From: Eledone cirrhosa
Lineage: Eukaryota > Mollusca > Cephalopoda > Octopoda > Eledonidae
Length of the DNA: 64,000 bases
Assembly (NCBI GenBank): GCA_964016885.1
Contig: OZ024743.1
Span: forward strand, 17,990,499 to 18,054,498
Direction of reading: 5' to 3'
The notes beneath the pieces are model-generated. The model was not told the DNA's origin. It ran no database searches and saw only the letters and a list, made by a program, of their open reading frames with translations. Position numbers and translations under genes: made by a program. Positions 1-12,545 of this stretch are shown piece after piece (positions within the stretch are counted from its first letter, which is position 1; each line of letters opens with the position of its first letter).

Positions 1-595
1 AACACCAACAAAAACAACAACAACACCAGTGATGACCCCCACCACGGCGACGGCGGCAACAGGAAAAAGCCACGCTTCCATGAAAAATACACCACAGTAG
101 TAGTCCGTTGTAGCAAGGAAGTGAAAATGGGATAGGAACATAGATGGGTATTTATATATATAAACAAATACTTTCACAGTTAATACAGTCCTCTCTATCA
201 CTGTAAGGCACAAGGCTAGCAATACTTATAGCATTCAATCTCAAACTAGAGTGGCAACAATACTATTAAAAGGGCTGTTATACTATGGAAGAGAGTTACG
301 GGAAGCGAAAGTAGGAACAGGAACAAGCATGTAAGAAACGAGAACACATATGGAGAACACAATAGTAAAACAACGGGACAAAATGAATAAAAAACAACAG
401 TAGTTATATAAACAGAGAAAGAAGGAACAAAGGACAAGAAACATGTACACATAGCGACTCCTGGTGTGCAAACAAGATATCCAAGGTTCGCCTGACGATA
501 GGGTTGCTGCGTGGCCATGCCCGGCGTCCAGGTACAAGTTTACAATAGTCTTCAACTAGTATAACTACGCTGTTAGTCTGTACAGTGTGAGGAAG
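1..595. other. No gene seen; AT-rich flank
   Basis: The first hundred bases are rich in AAC/ACC triplets, and the rest is ordinary AT-leaning sequence. Open frames on the minus strand are hydrophobic and low in complexity, with no recognisable domain, so I do not call a gene. Confidence 0.5.
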
Positions 596-1689
596 GATCC
601 AGATGATATGTGGAGGGAGGTGCTGAGGAGGTTACTACTTTTATTGATAACCTCATCTCCCCTCTCGATTATTTCCATAATCTCAGTGAGATACAGATCG
701 CACGATTCTTGTCCACCCCCTCTGTAGGGTTGAACTCAGGCTACCTTTAACCACGACAATGTGAATTCTACGTTATCCTGTTTGAGACGCGACACTAGTT
801 CCGAGAAGGCGGTGCTGTGTTTCTTATCAAACCTCCTTAAGGTGTGGCAGTGATTGTACCAGCTTCCTTAAAGGTATGGTTGTTGGTATTCATTTACTCT
901 ACATATACTAAGCAACTGCCGAGGCACCTACCCTCCAGGGGGAACTTACTGGGGTTTCTACAATTACAGCCCGGATCGCGTTGTATGATTCCCCGGCCTT
1001 TCACGGTTTAAGATGTTACCAACAGAGGAAGAGGTATTTGCGTGGTGCGTCTCCTCACGTTTGCTGTTTCCCCTGGATTTGCAGACGTTTTTTAATCTAC
1101 TGCGGTTCAAGGTTTCTAGTTGTGGAGAAGAGCAATTTAACCAGGTGCCTGTTGAAAATGACGTGGTACCGGTGTTGCTTATGGAAGTACTTATCAAAAG
1201 CCCTGAAGAAAGAGGCCGCAATGTGTTGCGTAAATCGCCACAGAAGGGGGGGGGGGGTTAAACCAAATGCCATTACGGAAACGGGTTCACTTCTTGTTGT
1301 AGTCACCAGTCTTCGCACCCGTTCCGTCAGAGTATGTGTCACGTATTCGCTGCGTACGTCTGGAAGAGCCATGACGCCCAAATCGTCGCTACCCGTGTGG
1401 TTGGTTAAGCCGATCGTTTCACCCATAACTGAGTGGTGTCCGTTCATATCGTGGCAGGCGGTTTGTGCATTCCACGCTCACTCCCGAGCCAACACATGTC
1501 CCAAGCGGCTCCACGGGTCGGCTTCCTTGCTTTCCAATGTAGGCGAGGTCCGGTCCCTTCCTAATAAGCCATGGTTAGCAGTTCCTCCAATATTGCTCTC
1601 TAATGAAGTAATGAAGTCCTCGTCGTTTTGGTCCCGTCGTTGTTTCCTACTGATGTTTTACTGTCAACGGTAACGTAATTCGACTGGGT
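596..1689. other. Unidentified GC-richer block, probably old mobile DNA
   Basis: This block is clearly richer in G and C than the AT-rich DNA that follows it, and it holds overlapping open frames on both strands, the longest about 230 codons on the plus strand from 981 to 1673. A run of G lies near 1247-1258. I recognise no domain in any frame. It directly abuts a Penelope-like relic on the minus strand, whose reading stops matching the family near 1685. It may therefore be an insertion into that element, or another element's coding region. A decayed transposon is the most likely reading; a host exon cannot be excluded. Confidence 0.35.
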
Positions 1690-2021
1690 ATACACTTAAT
1701 TCTTTCCCTGTAACCTGCATTACTAAGGGCATTATTCTAATAGCTAGCTACGCTATTGAAGGTTTCTTGGATAGCTGACAGAGAAGAAATCCTACGGGAT
1801 ACGATATTAACTATGGAACTTCCTGACTGACCCGGGATTGTTGGAATTGGCATTTACGTACTTGAGGCACTCGTGAGGCTTGTGGTACGCGTAGTAGAGG
1901 CCGGATTCTGGATTGAGGGTAACATTCAGGAAGTTGACTATCATTTTATTATTTTCTATGTCTATGCTGAGGCCTAGGTTTTTGAAAAATTGATCATACT
2001 GTTGATGTGGTCGAGTAGCGT
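1690..2021 (-). pseudogene. Penelope-like element, reverse transcriptase C-terminal relic
   Basis: The minus strand translates into the stretch that follows the catalytic core of Penelope-like reverse transcriptases. It reads FFKNLGLSIDIENNKMIVNF, then LNVTLN and GLYYAYHKP, and after a frame change ISSLSAIQETFNSVASY and NNALSNAGYRE. The order and wording (NFLDVT-like, YYPYRKP-like, YYNNAL-like) match this family and repeat what is seen at 20.5-21.6 kb. There is at least one frameshift and an in-frame stop, so it is dead. The 5' end on the minus strand abuts a short (TA)n tract at about 2022-2034; the 3' side runs into the unidentified block. The catalytic RT motifs and the GIY-YIG domain are absent. 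Confidence 0.75.
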
Positions 2022-3900
2022 ATATATATATATATGTATTAAGAATCTAAAATCGTAACAAAATAAACTCTGCATAAATATTCTGTTCGTAATTGGTAAA
2101 TATATTCAGGATGTTTTGCAGAATTCTTAACTTTCGGTGCTGAAGATAGGTAAGATGTCAACATGATGCATTAACTATCTCTGAATACTTGGACGATTGG
2201 AAGGAAACCAAAGGAAAGTTATTATTATATATAATATTCTAATATAGACAGATGAACTGAAATTGTGATACACCTGATAATATGAACTCATGCGTGTGGG
2301 GGGGGGGGGGTCTGTACATTATTTGATTTGCGGTGGAAGAAGCATTGGACATTTGAATTAAATATGATCTTAACAGGGATATGTGATGTTATGATCACTA
2401 ACGTTATTTGGATAATGAAAACAACGCTTTAAGTACACCGGTTTATATTCTGTGATTGTCTTATATGAATACTAAAGCTTGCTTTGAATGTCGCATGTTA
2501 TGCTTTCCTCAAGTATTTAGTTCCATGCGTGGTAATTCACTGATTTTCTGTAAGCACATATGTTGAGTTTTCTCTATCGATTTTCTTTAAAGAAAATTGC
2601 ATATTTAATTTAGCACATAGAGAAATATTAGGATGTTGTATGTATCACCTAGCTTTCTCTTTATGACTATATATATATTTATTATATTTATATGTAGCAT
2701 GTCACACTTTCTTACATATATAAAAAAAACATGATATCATCCAGAAATGGTCATAAATGCTCGGAGTTTCATGACGTGGGGGAAGAGGTGCTCAAAGGAA
2801 GAAATATATATGACCTATGCTGTTGAAGAGAATCACGCTAGGAATATTAGTAATCACTTCCGCCTATAGTGTTACACCTTTATTTGAAAGGAATGGGTGA
2901 CTGGAATGTTTCCAAATGTAGTTACAAAGGGAAAATAATTTTCCCCAAAATAAATGTGCCTTAGTTACTGCTGAAAACACATTGGCAGAAAGGCTATACA
3001 ATGTTGGTGTTATTTTCTGAAAGAGTAAGGGAAAATTCCTGTGTTAGATGTTACAGATTATATGTGATAAGCATGCAGCCATGAGTAAATCATATACTTG
3101 GACTGGCTTTCGGAAGATATCAACCAACAGATTCTAGAATCGGCATGAAAATGGCTCAGAAACTGGAGTATTATTATTAGATTTCCATATAAATGTTGAA
3201 TCCAATTACTAACACGTGCCTATTCTGTAGACCACCTAATCGATGTCAGCTAATGACATCAAATATATTTCCGAATTGTATTTGCTGAACGTATATTCAA
3301 AATGAGTTATTATCTCTGATTTTGTCTGTCAAAACTTCGTTAATGAGCTAAGTAGCGGGGGACTAAGAAATTTGACGCATCCGCATCTAGCGAAGATTTG
3401 TGTCGATGCCAAAGATTAGTTTTGATTCTTCAAGTTCAAGCGGATTATGGAGTTTAACTACTTAAGGAAAATGATAAATATACCCTAGACAAACAGTACT
3501 CCAAATCAATTGAGATTGTCCGATAATGTTTACCATACTATAAATATTTAAGTAGTAGGATATATTTTTATATACACGCGGATGCAGCAACACATGTACG
3601 ACGGAACAATTACAAAGAAATACCCACACGACACACACACGTTGGAAGGTGTGCTTATTACCTGTGGTTGACTATCAATGATGTTTAGAGTTTTTGTGGT
3701 GTAAATTCAAAACCAAGTGCAAAGCCCCACTCCCGTACGGTGATGTTTTTGCGAGTGTAGACCAAGGCAGAGATTATTATAGTCGATCCTGCTTAGGCCT
3801 CCATATAAGCGTTCTTAGTGCCGAGCTCTATCTCTTATCAATCCGGATATATGAGTTTCAAAATGCTGTTCTACTTAGCCTTAATTAAAACTGGTCGTTG

Positions 3901-3960
<60 letters not shown>

Positions 3961-4590
3961 TTATAATTGTTTTGATAAAGAGCATCTTTTTCCGATGACA
4001 ACTATATAAACATAATAAACCGGCCTCAAAATGTCCTGCATATACAACGCGTTGTCAAAAAATCTAGTAGATGCAAAATGAAGTCATCATTAATATATAA
4101 ATGGAAGATAGTTCCCTTTTTTTGACGAACATTCAAGCTAAATACCATATTATCTATCAATTAATTGCTACTACTAGTATTATTCTTATAAAGAAGGGAG
4201 TTGGATTGGCAGTATTTGTGAAGCGTCGAAGAACAAGTTTTGTTGCAAAGAGTTATGTTTCTGATTTCAAAGTTAGTTTTACCTTTCTTTCTCACGGAGT
4301 CGATAAAATAAATGGTAATCGGCTTTCTATTCTTCCAAAATCGTTGGCCTTGTGCTTATAAATGTATGTATCAGTAGTCACGAGAAAATGACATTATTGC
4401 ACCACTTGCATTATTGTCAGTACCTACAAGGTTCAACTAAACCTGAAGCGAAGATTGGTCAGCTTCTGCTTGTTCTACGTAAATGCTCACATAAGAATAA
4501 TATATCCTATCGTAGTATGATGCAATTTAGTCCATAGGATAAATACAGACTTCTCAAGCGTATATTGTATATAATCAAGTGTTAGAATCA
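2022..4590. other. AT-rich DNA without a recognisable gene
   Basis: This stretch holds a short G-run near 2297-2310, scattered (TA)n patches, and one perfect (TA)n tract at about 3905-3952. Small open frames near 3.7 and 4.1-4.5 kb show no domain and no sensible codon bias. I see nothing else. Confidence 0.5.
3905..3952. repeat. (TA)n microsatellite
   Basis: An uninterrupted TA dinucleotide run of about 48 bp. It is one of many in this window. Confidence 0.95.
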
Positions 4591-4759
4591 TTAATTGTTT
4601 CTACTATTGGCACAAGGCCAGCAATTACCCAGTGCATTACTGGTAGTTTATTTTATCGACCCCGTAAGGATGAAAGGCAAAGTTAACCTCGGTGGGTTAA
4701 CTTTGCCTTTCATCCTTACGGGGTCGATAAAATAAAGTAACAGTGTTAGAATCATTAAT
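4579..4759 (-). mobile_element. Octopus-type tRNA-derived SINE, foldback copy with target-site duplications
   Basis: Bases 4592-4694 are the 3' half of the SINE on the minus strand (reading + : GGCACAAGGCCAGCAATTAC, then TTTATCGACCCCGTAAGGAT). Bases 4692-4745 repeat part of the same SINE body in the opposite direction, so the insertion is a hairpin-shaped pair joined at GGTTAAC. The whole is flanked by an exact 17-bp direct repeat, GTGTTAGAATCATTAAT, at 4579-4595 and 4743-4759, which marks it as one integration event. The tRNA-related 5' half is missing. This resembles twin-primed or template-switched LINE-mediated insertion. Confidence 0.8.
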
Positions 4760-7700
4760 GAATTGATTTGTGTATATCACATCTCTGCATCCGTGAGCCT
4801 TCCACAACATGTGACCTAATACATCCCTTTGGAATAAGGGCATCCGTTTTATGTAGTTTTATTATTTACTATAACATTTCGACAAAAACGACGGGTGTTA
4901 AATTTTCATCTTATTTCCTTTCCATAATAACTATGCCCATTGCATAACTGAATTATTTTAAGTAGTAAAGGAAAGCTTTTCATAATAAGATGAACCGGAA
5001 ATCTTAATTCCTTCAGGCGATCGCATATTTGATTTCACAAGATTGTGTTCGCAATACTGTGTTCGCAAAATACGTTCGTCCGTAATGAAATTGAATCTTA
5101 ATGTCAACACTCATATTGTGTTTATATCACTTAGATATATGCCTTCATACTATTGAAAATTCTCGCTGTTTATTTGATGGAAACTCTTGTATGTTTGAGT
5201 AATATGGGTAAATCGTAAAAGCAGTTGCAATTTTGAAATAAGTTATAAATATTTTATTATCTTATGATGTCGAGGTTACGTATTTATTTACAATGTATGC
5301 ATTGTTAATAATGTTTTTGTTCTATTCTATAAATGTTAAGTATTTGAATCAGTGATACTTGTGTTATTTTTTATTATTCTTTGGGATATTTGCATTATGA
5401 TACACATGATAAACAGAATGATTTATTTTTACAGTTTGCCAATTTGAATTCATATCGATATTGTAAATAGATGCTTCATTGGGATTAAATCTGTTCATCT
5501 GAATTTATGTCTACCCAGTACTATGGTTTATGGGTGTCTATCAAGACATAGATTGTCCAATATATCGTTTTACATTTAGATCTTCATGTATTGCCACAGT
5601 ATTTAACAGGTTCATTGTTGTTAGATGACAGTGATAATATCACCTATATGACCAAGGTCATTTTAATATCACGATCAATGGAAAAGATTTGAATAGCACA
5701 CATATGTATTTACGAAATGTATATGTATGTGTGTGTGTATATGTGTGTGTGTGCGTGTTTATGTGTATGTGTCAGTGTATGATCATGTGTATAATTATCT
5801 CGGCCGCCCTCAGTAGCTCATCTCTATAACTGAGCATGCCGTTTTAGTGTGGCTTTGTTATTTCAAGTTTTGCAGTCAATTTCACAATATGGTATCACTA
5901 TGTACACACAATTTCACACGAATAGGCTTACACATAATAAATAGCATGATTGTATTCTTCAGGGTGAAACTCATTATCTTAGATAAGGTAATAATATAAC
6001 TTTGTTTATGGAATGTACCAACATGTGGCTAATGACAATCATAGATAATTACATATTCTATATTTCCTAATGTTTGGTCACGAAATTCTCCGTAGGTATC
6101 CCATACCTCGTTGCAAATATTATCAATCATTATATTTCTTGTTTCTGTGTGTAGCCTTGTGTGTTGGTCCTTGATCGTGTAAGATATTTATAATAATTCT
6201 GTGGAGCTATAGTCAACGGTTTCTGTTGGGTTCCCTCAGAACCTCGCCTGGGTTGATGTTTTCAGAATAATGATTAATGAAGTTTGGTCTAAATCCCGAC
6301 TAGAATCCGCGAAACTCGACCCTCATAAAAATATGGACCGAGCATCTTAAATCATTCTTTTGGAGGAAGGTAAACCTCTATTTTAAGATTCCATGTACTG
6401 CGACACAAAGCTTTTCACCTCATTTTAGGGCAAGTTAGTTTGTAACGATGGGAAACTAAACTATCTATATGCGGTGATTTTAAGGACCACTGACTATTCA
6501 TGCAGTACGCTCTCGCGACCTCTAATGATGTCAGTCCACGGATGGCCATTTCCCTCCTGAAATCAAAAGGAATAACACAGGTTCACGAAGGAGACTCCTG
6601 CAGTTGTGTGGCTAATTACGCAGGTTTCCTTGGCTATTCATCACCGCAATATTTGCAGTGCGGACACCTGAAATATACCACTCAGACATTTCAATAATGC
6701 CGAGATATTCGATTCAGTTTTCCCTTTTAGCATTATTTAATGTTTTTCTTTCTTGCATATTATGCGAAATATGTATGTACATATTATTTGTTTATAACTG
6801 AAATTAAATAAGCTAATCTGGAATAACTATCTGCTGGAATAATGGAATTGCATTTAAATGGAAATCAATCCACATATGATCCTGAATATCATATATGTCA
6901 TTTCAGTTAAATGGAAATGGAAATAAAGAATTCAATTATAGATTTAAAACGTGATTCAAGTTTAATGTTATTAAATTTGATCGAAATTTTAAAATATTGA
7001 GCGTTTATTTTTTAACTTTGCTTGTATTAATGTATACTATCAATTGGACATCGGAATAAATGAAACTCTTTGAAATACATGACCCAGAATCATATAACAG
7101 CAAAAGAGGGCTAGAGCACATATGCTAACAAAACACTCCTTTAATATATCGAATACTACATTACTCAGTGAAGGATATTATCTAAGAAGCCAGAATAAAA
7201 ATCGAAAACTGTTTTTTCTTTACATCGAAACCAACAACTGCAATACATAACCCGAAACCGATTTGAAGATATGAATGCCATTCGCCAATAATTTGAAATA
7301 TAATGGAAACAATAGAAGATATTGAGAAAAGGACAAGATCGAGACTAAATCGTATGTAAGAAAACGCCTATTGGGCTAATGTGGGATCAAGCTAAGCAGA
7401 GAATAAATAGATTGAGATGATTCACAACAACGGCCTACAAGCGCTGAACCAATGCCGAATATGAAGGTTGTTTATTGTAGTACATGATCAAGGATTTCCT
7501 ATCAGAATCAATGAAGCAGAATGCTTTAGGTAACTACATAATATGAAAGTCGAAATTAAATACGAAATGACATCAGAGCGAGCTGCCTCGCCATCACATA
7601 TTTGGGATTTATATTATGAAATGCAAACATAAATGATGTCGTTTGTTGATGTAACATAAAGGGTTTGCAGTCCACACCAAGGAATAAAAACATACATTCC

Positions 7701-9623
7701 CATCTATATATATGCGCCCAATTATGAGAATATCTCAAAGAAAAGGAGAAATTATACCGATGTAATGATGAAGAAAGGCAAATATCTTGAATTCTGATTT
7801 TTAAAATATAAGATTGCACAGCATATAACAAAGGAGCAGATGACTCATCTCGGTAGTCCATAGACAACATGCAACTTTATATTCAATCTTCTATTTCGTA
7901 ATAAAAGTTATTCATATCTATATAATGATGAACGGAAGAAGATTACCAGTATTGAAACTTTTATATTGTAAACTTATATGTAAACTTATCTGTCATGAAC
8001 GGACATGGTCATTTAACATATAGTACTACACCATCAACATACCTACGGTCCCCTTTATTAGATTTACCGCTTTGTATTCAAAATAAACATTTTATTTGAT
8101 ATGATGTTTTGCTGATGCTACAAACTCTTTAATTGCATCCGTCTAAGCGTTTTATTCGGAAATGAATGCAGGTATTAACAACTTTTGTTCTCTTTTACGC
8201 GTATCATGTTTACAGTTATGTTCTCAGAATTTTATTACAATTTGGATTACATTCTTTCTGGGGAGGATGTTCCCCTCTTTCTCAGATCAGGTATGATGCA
8301 TATATAATGAAGCACAATAGCCTAGAATAATTCTTTGAAGATTGACTCTGTAAAATTACTGAAACTAATGTTTGCTTTGTGCTTTGGGCAATGTCAAATA
8401 TCGGCTCCATTGCAGTCTCAGTTTGATAAGGTTTAACAAACAAAGGAGACACGCATTGCTTGTTAATGGGGATTTCAACATCATAATAATACACTGGACA
8501 GAACACAGATATGTGCGGACAGGATATAGAATCTCATAGTAATCAACTGAAAATTTAATTACGGTTCATTTAAATTCGCAAATAGATGAAACAATATTTT
8601 CAAATGCATTTTATCACCATCATCACTATTATAAACACACAATATTTGTACCCTGCAGATCAGTAGCCATTGTATGTAGTTATATTCTTCATTTGGCTAG
8701 GAACCTTTAAATTTTTAATTATTCATTGTATCTACATAATGGGTGCTGATGTTAACCTTTATTTGTCAGTAACGCGGTTATTAGCTAATGATTATTTATA
8801 AAATATAGGTGCCTTACTAAGAAATTAAGAGGGAACGTAACTGTGTTTCAACATTATATTTATCCAGGTTATTATGTGATGTACATGGATATTGTAAAGT
8901 TAGAGTAAAACATGTTGAGGCTGTTAATCGTCACCTTACAATGATACTAAGGATAATCTCTTAATTTCATGTGTGGGGAAGTGGAAATGTTTCCACGAAT
9001 ACGTCATATATATGTCAAGTTATTGTAATAAGAATTATAGTAATTCAATTTAAGAAGAATGATATACATTGCATTTGAGGATACCTCCGAATTTTAGTTT
9101 ATCTCTATACTCAGACAAATTCATGAGAAAATTATTTCGACATAATGTCTCTCCATGTAGATGTAGATAAATCAACTTGGAAGACAAACTATAAAACTAA
9201 AACAGTTTTTATATGTAAAACGCTCTCATAAATGTTTAGTTATTGTCGCTACTGACATCGGTCTAATAAAATATTTTTAGAAACAAAACAAATGAATAGA
9301 TAAAATATTTCAGACAGAGTGTTGAATACGTTGACACTAAATTCTAATATCGAAATGCTATTAAATGCTACCTGCAACATATGATAATTGCGAGACGTTA
9401 CATATTTAATAAATATATATTGCAGATATTCAAATAGGCTGAACAATACTAATACACATTCTTCAAACACAGCGCTATTTATTTCGTTCTTTTCAAATAC
9501 ATTCTGTGTTAAATTGTATTCTTAAGCATTATCTGGTTTCATATTAAGCTACTTGCCATATTGTTAACACTGTATATCAACAATACTGCAGGAAAATTTA
9601 ACTAATATAATTATAGTATTAAA
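4760..9623. other. AT-rich DNA without a recognisable gene
   Basis: There is a (GT)-rich patch around 5718-5775. A small open frame at 6500-6697 lies in slightly GC-richer sequence but has no domain I know. Other frames, such as 7556-7870 minus and 8282-8506 minus, lack family features. I see no SINE, LINE or long inverted repeat here. Confidence 0.45.
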
Positions 9624-9818
9624 GAGCGGTGTATAGCCAGTATCGACAGAACGTCAGACACCATGCTTTGTAACATAGAGTAATGGCCCTTTATATTCTT
9701 ATTTGAAATCCTGCCGAGCTTAACTTTACCTTTCATCCCTATGGAGTCGATAACATAAAGTACCAGTAATGCACAGGGATAACTGTTGGCCTTGTGCCAA
9801 AACTATAAAAAATAATTA
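9624..9818 (+). mobile_element. tRNA-derived SINE, diverged full-length copy
   Basis: It follows the same order as the other copies: a tRNA-like head (GAGCGGTGTATAGCCAGTAT), a degenerate B-box region (GAAATCCTGCCGAGC), the conserved body (CTTTCATCCCTATGGAGTCG, then AAGTACCAGTAATGCACAGG) and the 3' end GGCCTTGTGCCAAAAC. Many substitutions relative to the copies at 12.4, 39.5 and 51 kb suggest an older insertion. It is nonautonomous and needs a LINE for movement. Confidence 0.85.
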
Positions 9819-12355
9819 TAAGATTGAAGCTGTATCGATTGCTTTTAGTTATACTACAACATGTAGAATATTTTGGATTTGTGGCTGATATACTATGCAT
9901 TCTTACATAGCTAGCATCTGCATCTAAAATTATAGTAAAACATGATTTTGTGAATTACCGAATAAAACCAACATGCTTAATTACGGATGAATGTGGAGCG
10001 ACAAGCCAACTAATATCGCTCAATTGAACCGAGATCCTTAAGATATTGAAGATAGATACCATCGATTCCTGTGTTCTGTAGAACTGTATGGGTCACTTTG
10101 GCCCTTATAGCCTTTGAGAACCACTTGAGACTCAGAGAGTCCACACGGGGTGTACATTTGACGGAAACATCGTAAGATGTGTTTCTCGGCAGAGTCCTTC
10201 ATACTCTTACAAAATTAAGAATAATTCTTTGTAACAAGTTCTAAGTTAATGGTGTCTTCCACTAGCTCTGGAGGGAAGGATTCCATATACATTTTCCCAA
10301 GGTTCCACCATGGTAGTATATTGGATTATGTAACAGGAATATATATTGTGATGCGTATCATAGTCGGTCTATGTTGGCTGTGAGGTAATGTTTTGCGTGA
10401 AGCCTAAACAGGATATCAATTGATTGATTTGGACATGTAGCAGAGATCTAGGTGGTGATCATTCTTCAAGCGACATGAATTACATGTGTCAGGTTGTTTG
10501 GCATCATGGAGAAAATAACGGACACATAATTAAGCCCATCCCTTCTACTGTTCCCAGCCTCTTAATCTGTGGCATAGCACCATGAGAACTGAAATTTGTT
10601 GAAGGCACACGCATGCAGCACCGAATGGGGTTGAATTTCAGTGCAGGTGTTGGTCAACTACCTCTGGGTGACTTGTACACTTCAGTGATGGTGATGTCCC
10701 GATTCCCACAGTAGTTACAAATATGTCATCCCTGTAAGATTCAGCGTAAACAGAGAATTTTGATTTTCTAATGGCATGCTCGATATATGTCAGAAAATCC
10801 TATTTCGAGTGGGGTACTGCATCAACGAGCTTAGCCGTATACACCCTACCTTTAGAGCAGCACTTGGCATTGCCAATATGGGTTTCCTATTCTAAATGGC
10901 AAGAGCATTCGCTCATTTAGACAGGTAGATGAATTTCATTCTCCACATACATTCTGCATTATTCTGTAGGTACGTACTCGTTTCCTGATGTGTCGGGAAT
11001 TTGGCATGAAATCGGGCTGTTGGAGTGAATTCTCATAAGGGCCCTGATCAACAAAGCAAGTTGATTGTGCATGTTGTGCATATGTCGAGTATACATCGAG
11101 CAATGTGCAAATATTTTCAATGTAAATATTATCGGGGAATGGCATTAGTTAGTATGAATTCCATATAGGGTGGTCCTCAACAAATAATCAAACGAAATAC
11201 GTTTTACATAATAAGATGTTTAGCTTGTTTACGACAGCCTAAATAAGAGAGGGGAAATGTGCTCCATTATACAGCAATCGACTTCAGGAATTCCCCATTA
11301 GAATGTGTGCACCTAAGCACCGCTGGGGTGGGTGAGACTTGATGAACGTAGAAACATATGTGTGATCTCCATTCGATATGTGATGGGAGGGAGGATTCCG
11401 TAGTGGACGTAAAATATTGATATTGTTGGAATACAATAGGCAGTGATATTGAACAGTTAACAGCTCACTTAGTATGTAATATTATGTATGAAATATGCAA
11501 CTAACTATTTTGCTAAAATACTGGAAATGTTGGCATACTATTTCCTATGAACAATAGTTTTGTTTTTCAGGACATGGAACTTGTTTCGTTTTGATCAATC
11601 GATGTTTGATGCAAAATCTATGTTATGTTTTCGAAAAGAAATATTTGAAGAATAGAAATATAATCATGGATAGATAATTGCATCGATACGGCGTGCATTA
11701 ATATATGTCACATGGTATACTAATGTTTTAAGAAGGAAATGTGTAGATTCCTATCTCATTCCACTGATCTGATTATTCTCCTATGTACATGAAATATGTA
11801 CTTAAATTTATGATAGAAAATAAGTGTTGGATTTGTTTTTAATATTCAGGTAATAACGGTATAGTTTTCAAATATAGAGGAATGTTTAACATTTAGAATT
11901 GTTTGTGCATATGTAAGCTGCCTTATAATTATATTAAGCAGGTGTCTGGCAAAATATATTTGTAATAACATTTTTTAAAAATTGATAACTGAGATTGCTC
12001 CAGTTGATTTGCATCCAAACGTTGATTGAAATTCCTTTAGTAGATCTAAATATAAGAATTTAAAAAAGTAAACTATGAAACACAGTTGAACTTAAATCCT
12101 CCAGTCTAATTTTCCTATATCATATGCAGCTGTTTGTATATAGTTAAGCTAAGTAATGGCATGTGATCACCACCTACGCTAACATTTGAAAATGTTCATT
12201 CAGAATGTTTGACTAATCAACACGTACTTGTCACACCTGGCACAATTTATCCACCCATATGTTTCAATCAACTATATTTATTTGCAATTATCCTCTAATT
12301 GAGGTATACAGGAATAATGCACCAATCTTACCCTCATTAAGGATGTAACGTCATT
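9819..12355. other. AT-rich DNA with an unidentified moderately GC block at 10.03-11.15 kb
   Basis: Between about 10030 and 11150 the composition is less AT-rich. The minus strand gives several broken frames in succession (for example a cysteine pair in HICNYCGNRD), which looks like a decayed coding region, probably a retroelement. I cannot assign it to a family. The rest is plain AT-rich DNA. Confidence 0.3.
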
Positions 12356-12545
12356 CGGTGGATTGGCAGTATCGGTAGAGGGTCGGACGCAATGCTTTCC
12401 AGCACAGTTACGTCCCTTTATGGACTGAGTTCAAATCCCGCCGAGGTTAACTTGGCCTTTCATCCTTACGGGGTCGATAAAACAAAGTACCAGTGATACA
12501 CTGGGATAATTGCTGGCCTTGTGCTAAAAAGTTGAAACAATTAAT
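12356..12545 (+). mobile_element. tRNA-derived SINE, near full-length
   Basis: The head GGTGGATTGGCAGTATCGGT contains an A-box-like element, and GAGTTCAAATCCCGCC is a B-box-like element, so the internal RNA polymerase III promoter of a tRNA-related SINE is recognisable. The body continues TTTCATCCTTACGGGGTCGA, AAGTACCAGTGATACACTGG and TTGCTGGCCTTGTGCTAAAA. The 3' end reads AGTTGAAACAATTA, close to the AGTAGAAACAATTA ends of the minus-strand copies. It belongs to the octopus/squid SINE type. Confidence 0.9.

Noticed and set aside
12356..12545. tRNA gene
   Set aside because: The A- and B-box-like elements belong to a SINE: the sequence continues into the shared non-tRNA body and 3' tail, and the cloverleaf is not complete.
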